Positions 16,007 through 16,746 of a stretch of 16,746 nucleotides of DNA are shown here, piece after piece; the first letter of the stretch is position 1; each line of letters starts with the position of its first letter. The notes beneath the pieces were generated by a model, which saw only the letters and a program-made list of their open reading frames with translations, searched no databases and was not told where the DNA came from. The position numbers and the translations under genes were made by a program. The DNA is from Rhodococcus sp. IITR03 (GTDB lineage: Bacteria > Actinomycetota > Actinomycetes > Mycobacteriales > Mycobacteriaceae), in NCBI GenBank assembly GCA_001017865.1, contig LATQ01000001.1:2865863-2882608 (forward strand), written 5' to 3'.

Positions 16007-16746
16007 ATGACAACTTCCACGCCTTCGTCGTCGCACCCACTCCGTCTCACCGATGTCGGTGACGTGATCGCCGCCCTGCCCGCGCTGATGGGCTTCCCGC
16101 CGACGCGTTCGATCGTCGTGATGTGCCTGACTCCGACCGGTGACGCTCCGACCCGCCCGAACGGGAAGGTGGCGAGCATCGGTGCGGTGATGCGACACGA
16201 CCTCGTCCTGCCCCGGCCCGGGGAACCGGTCCCCGAGCTCATGCGCGCGGCGTTCCGGCGCTTCTGCGCCGTCTGTGCCCGCGAGGGCGCGGAATCGGTG
16301 GTGGCCGTGCTCGTGGACGACGATCTCGCCGACCGGCACGATCCGGTGATCGCCGACGTGTGCAGCTCGTCGACGACTTCGCCGACCATCTCGACGCCGT
16401 CGGCATCGACCTGGCGGGGGTGTACGCGCTGCCGGAGATCACCGGTGGAGCGACCTGGTTCGTGCCCGGCCAGGACATCACCGGCAGCGTGGCCGATCCC
16501 GGGTCCTCGGTGGTCGCGGCGGCCCGGGTGTTCGAGGGCAGCCCGATCCGCGGCTCCCGCACCGAACTCGCCGCACTGCTCGCGCGTATCCGCCGGCGCG
16601 TGCGGCAGGAGGTTGCGCGGTGTATCGACGAGTCGTCGAGACCCGCGACCGCGAGTACGAACGCTGTGCCCGCGAGGCGGCGGCGAACGCGCCGACCGTC
16701 TCGAACTCGAACCGTGCTCGCGCACATCGAGACGTACGCCGGCGGA
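16007..16746 (+). pseudogene. DUF4192 family protein, 3'-partial, at least four frameshifts
   Basis: ATG 16007 begins MTTSTPSSSHPLRLTDVGDV, then IAALPALMGFPPTRSIVVMC. This is the characteristic DUF4192 opening, followed by GAVMRHDLVLPRPGEPVPEL and ESVVAVLVDDDL. A base missing near 16360 shifts the frame, after which VQLVDDFADHLDAVGIDLAG, VYALPEITGGATWFVPGQD and VVAARVFEGSPIRGSRTELA follow. Further breaks near 16620 (VYRRVVETRDREYERCARE), 16678 and 16714 (ending LAHIETYAGG) are each cured by one base. DUF4192 is a conserved actinobacterial protein of unknown function; no catalytic motif is evident. The gene runs off the window. No clear ribosome binding site precedes the ATG. A DnaA-box-like site lies 82 nt upstream. 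Confidence 0.8.

Overview
The window is high-GC actinobacterial DNA, most likely from Rhodococcus or a close relative in the Mycobacteriales. The evidence is the strong G/C third-position bias, GTG starts, leaderless-looking promoters and gene content. A LysM protein followed by nrdR at one end, and an alpha/beta hydrolase next to a PAC2 protein on the opposite strand further on, match the M. tuberculosis lexA-Rv2719c-nrdR ... Rv2715-Rv2714 neighbourhood. A block of roughly 11.6 kb with other genes lies between the two pairs here.

Layout. 1-1057 (+): 3' part of a LysM membrane protein, then nrdR. 1070-5973 (-): an LLM-class F420-type oxidoreductase, then hrpA, converging on nrdR. 6068-7287 (+): a class III aminotransferase, converging on an 88-aa membrane protein (- strand, 7513-7248). 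7511-7600: three tandem 30-bp repeats filling the divergent gap. 7616-9327 (+): a permuted NlpC/P60-like (YiiX-type) protein, then oxyR. 9338-14943 (-): reading in transcription order, PAC2 protein, alpha/beta hydrolase, a DUF3516-type RNA helicase, and a LysR substrate-binding-like protein without HTH whose start lies 4 nt from the helicase stop. 15091-15834 (+): a DUF5642-like lipoprotein. 16007-end (+): a DUF4192 protein cut by the window edge.

The dominant oddity is the number of broken reading frames. About 26 frame changes can be placed in hrpA, the oxidoreductase, the aminotransferase, both ends of the helicase-PAC2 cluster, the lipoprotein and DUF4192. Nearly all are repaired by adding one base, usually in a short G or C run; one sits in a CG-dinucleotide run. 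Protein similarity continues cleanly in the next frame each time, which fits uncorrected base-calling or assembly errors much better than gene decay. Clean stretches (1-1480, about 7290-10655, 10670-13009, and 13013-14177) alternate with damaged ones.

Functional themes are housekeeping and stress: control of dNTP synthesis (NrdR), peroxide sensing (OxyR), RNA remodelling (two helicases), envelope proteins (LysM, lipoprotein, YiiX-like) and small-molecule metabolism (aminotransferase, F420-type oxidoreductase, hydrolase). There are no tRNA or rRNA genes, CRISPR array or insertion sequence, and no gene-free stretch over 300 bases. I see no convincing new multi-gene system. The most interesting non-coding element is the 30-bp repeat triplet at 7511-7600.
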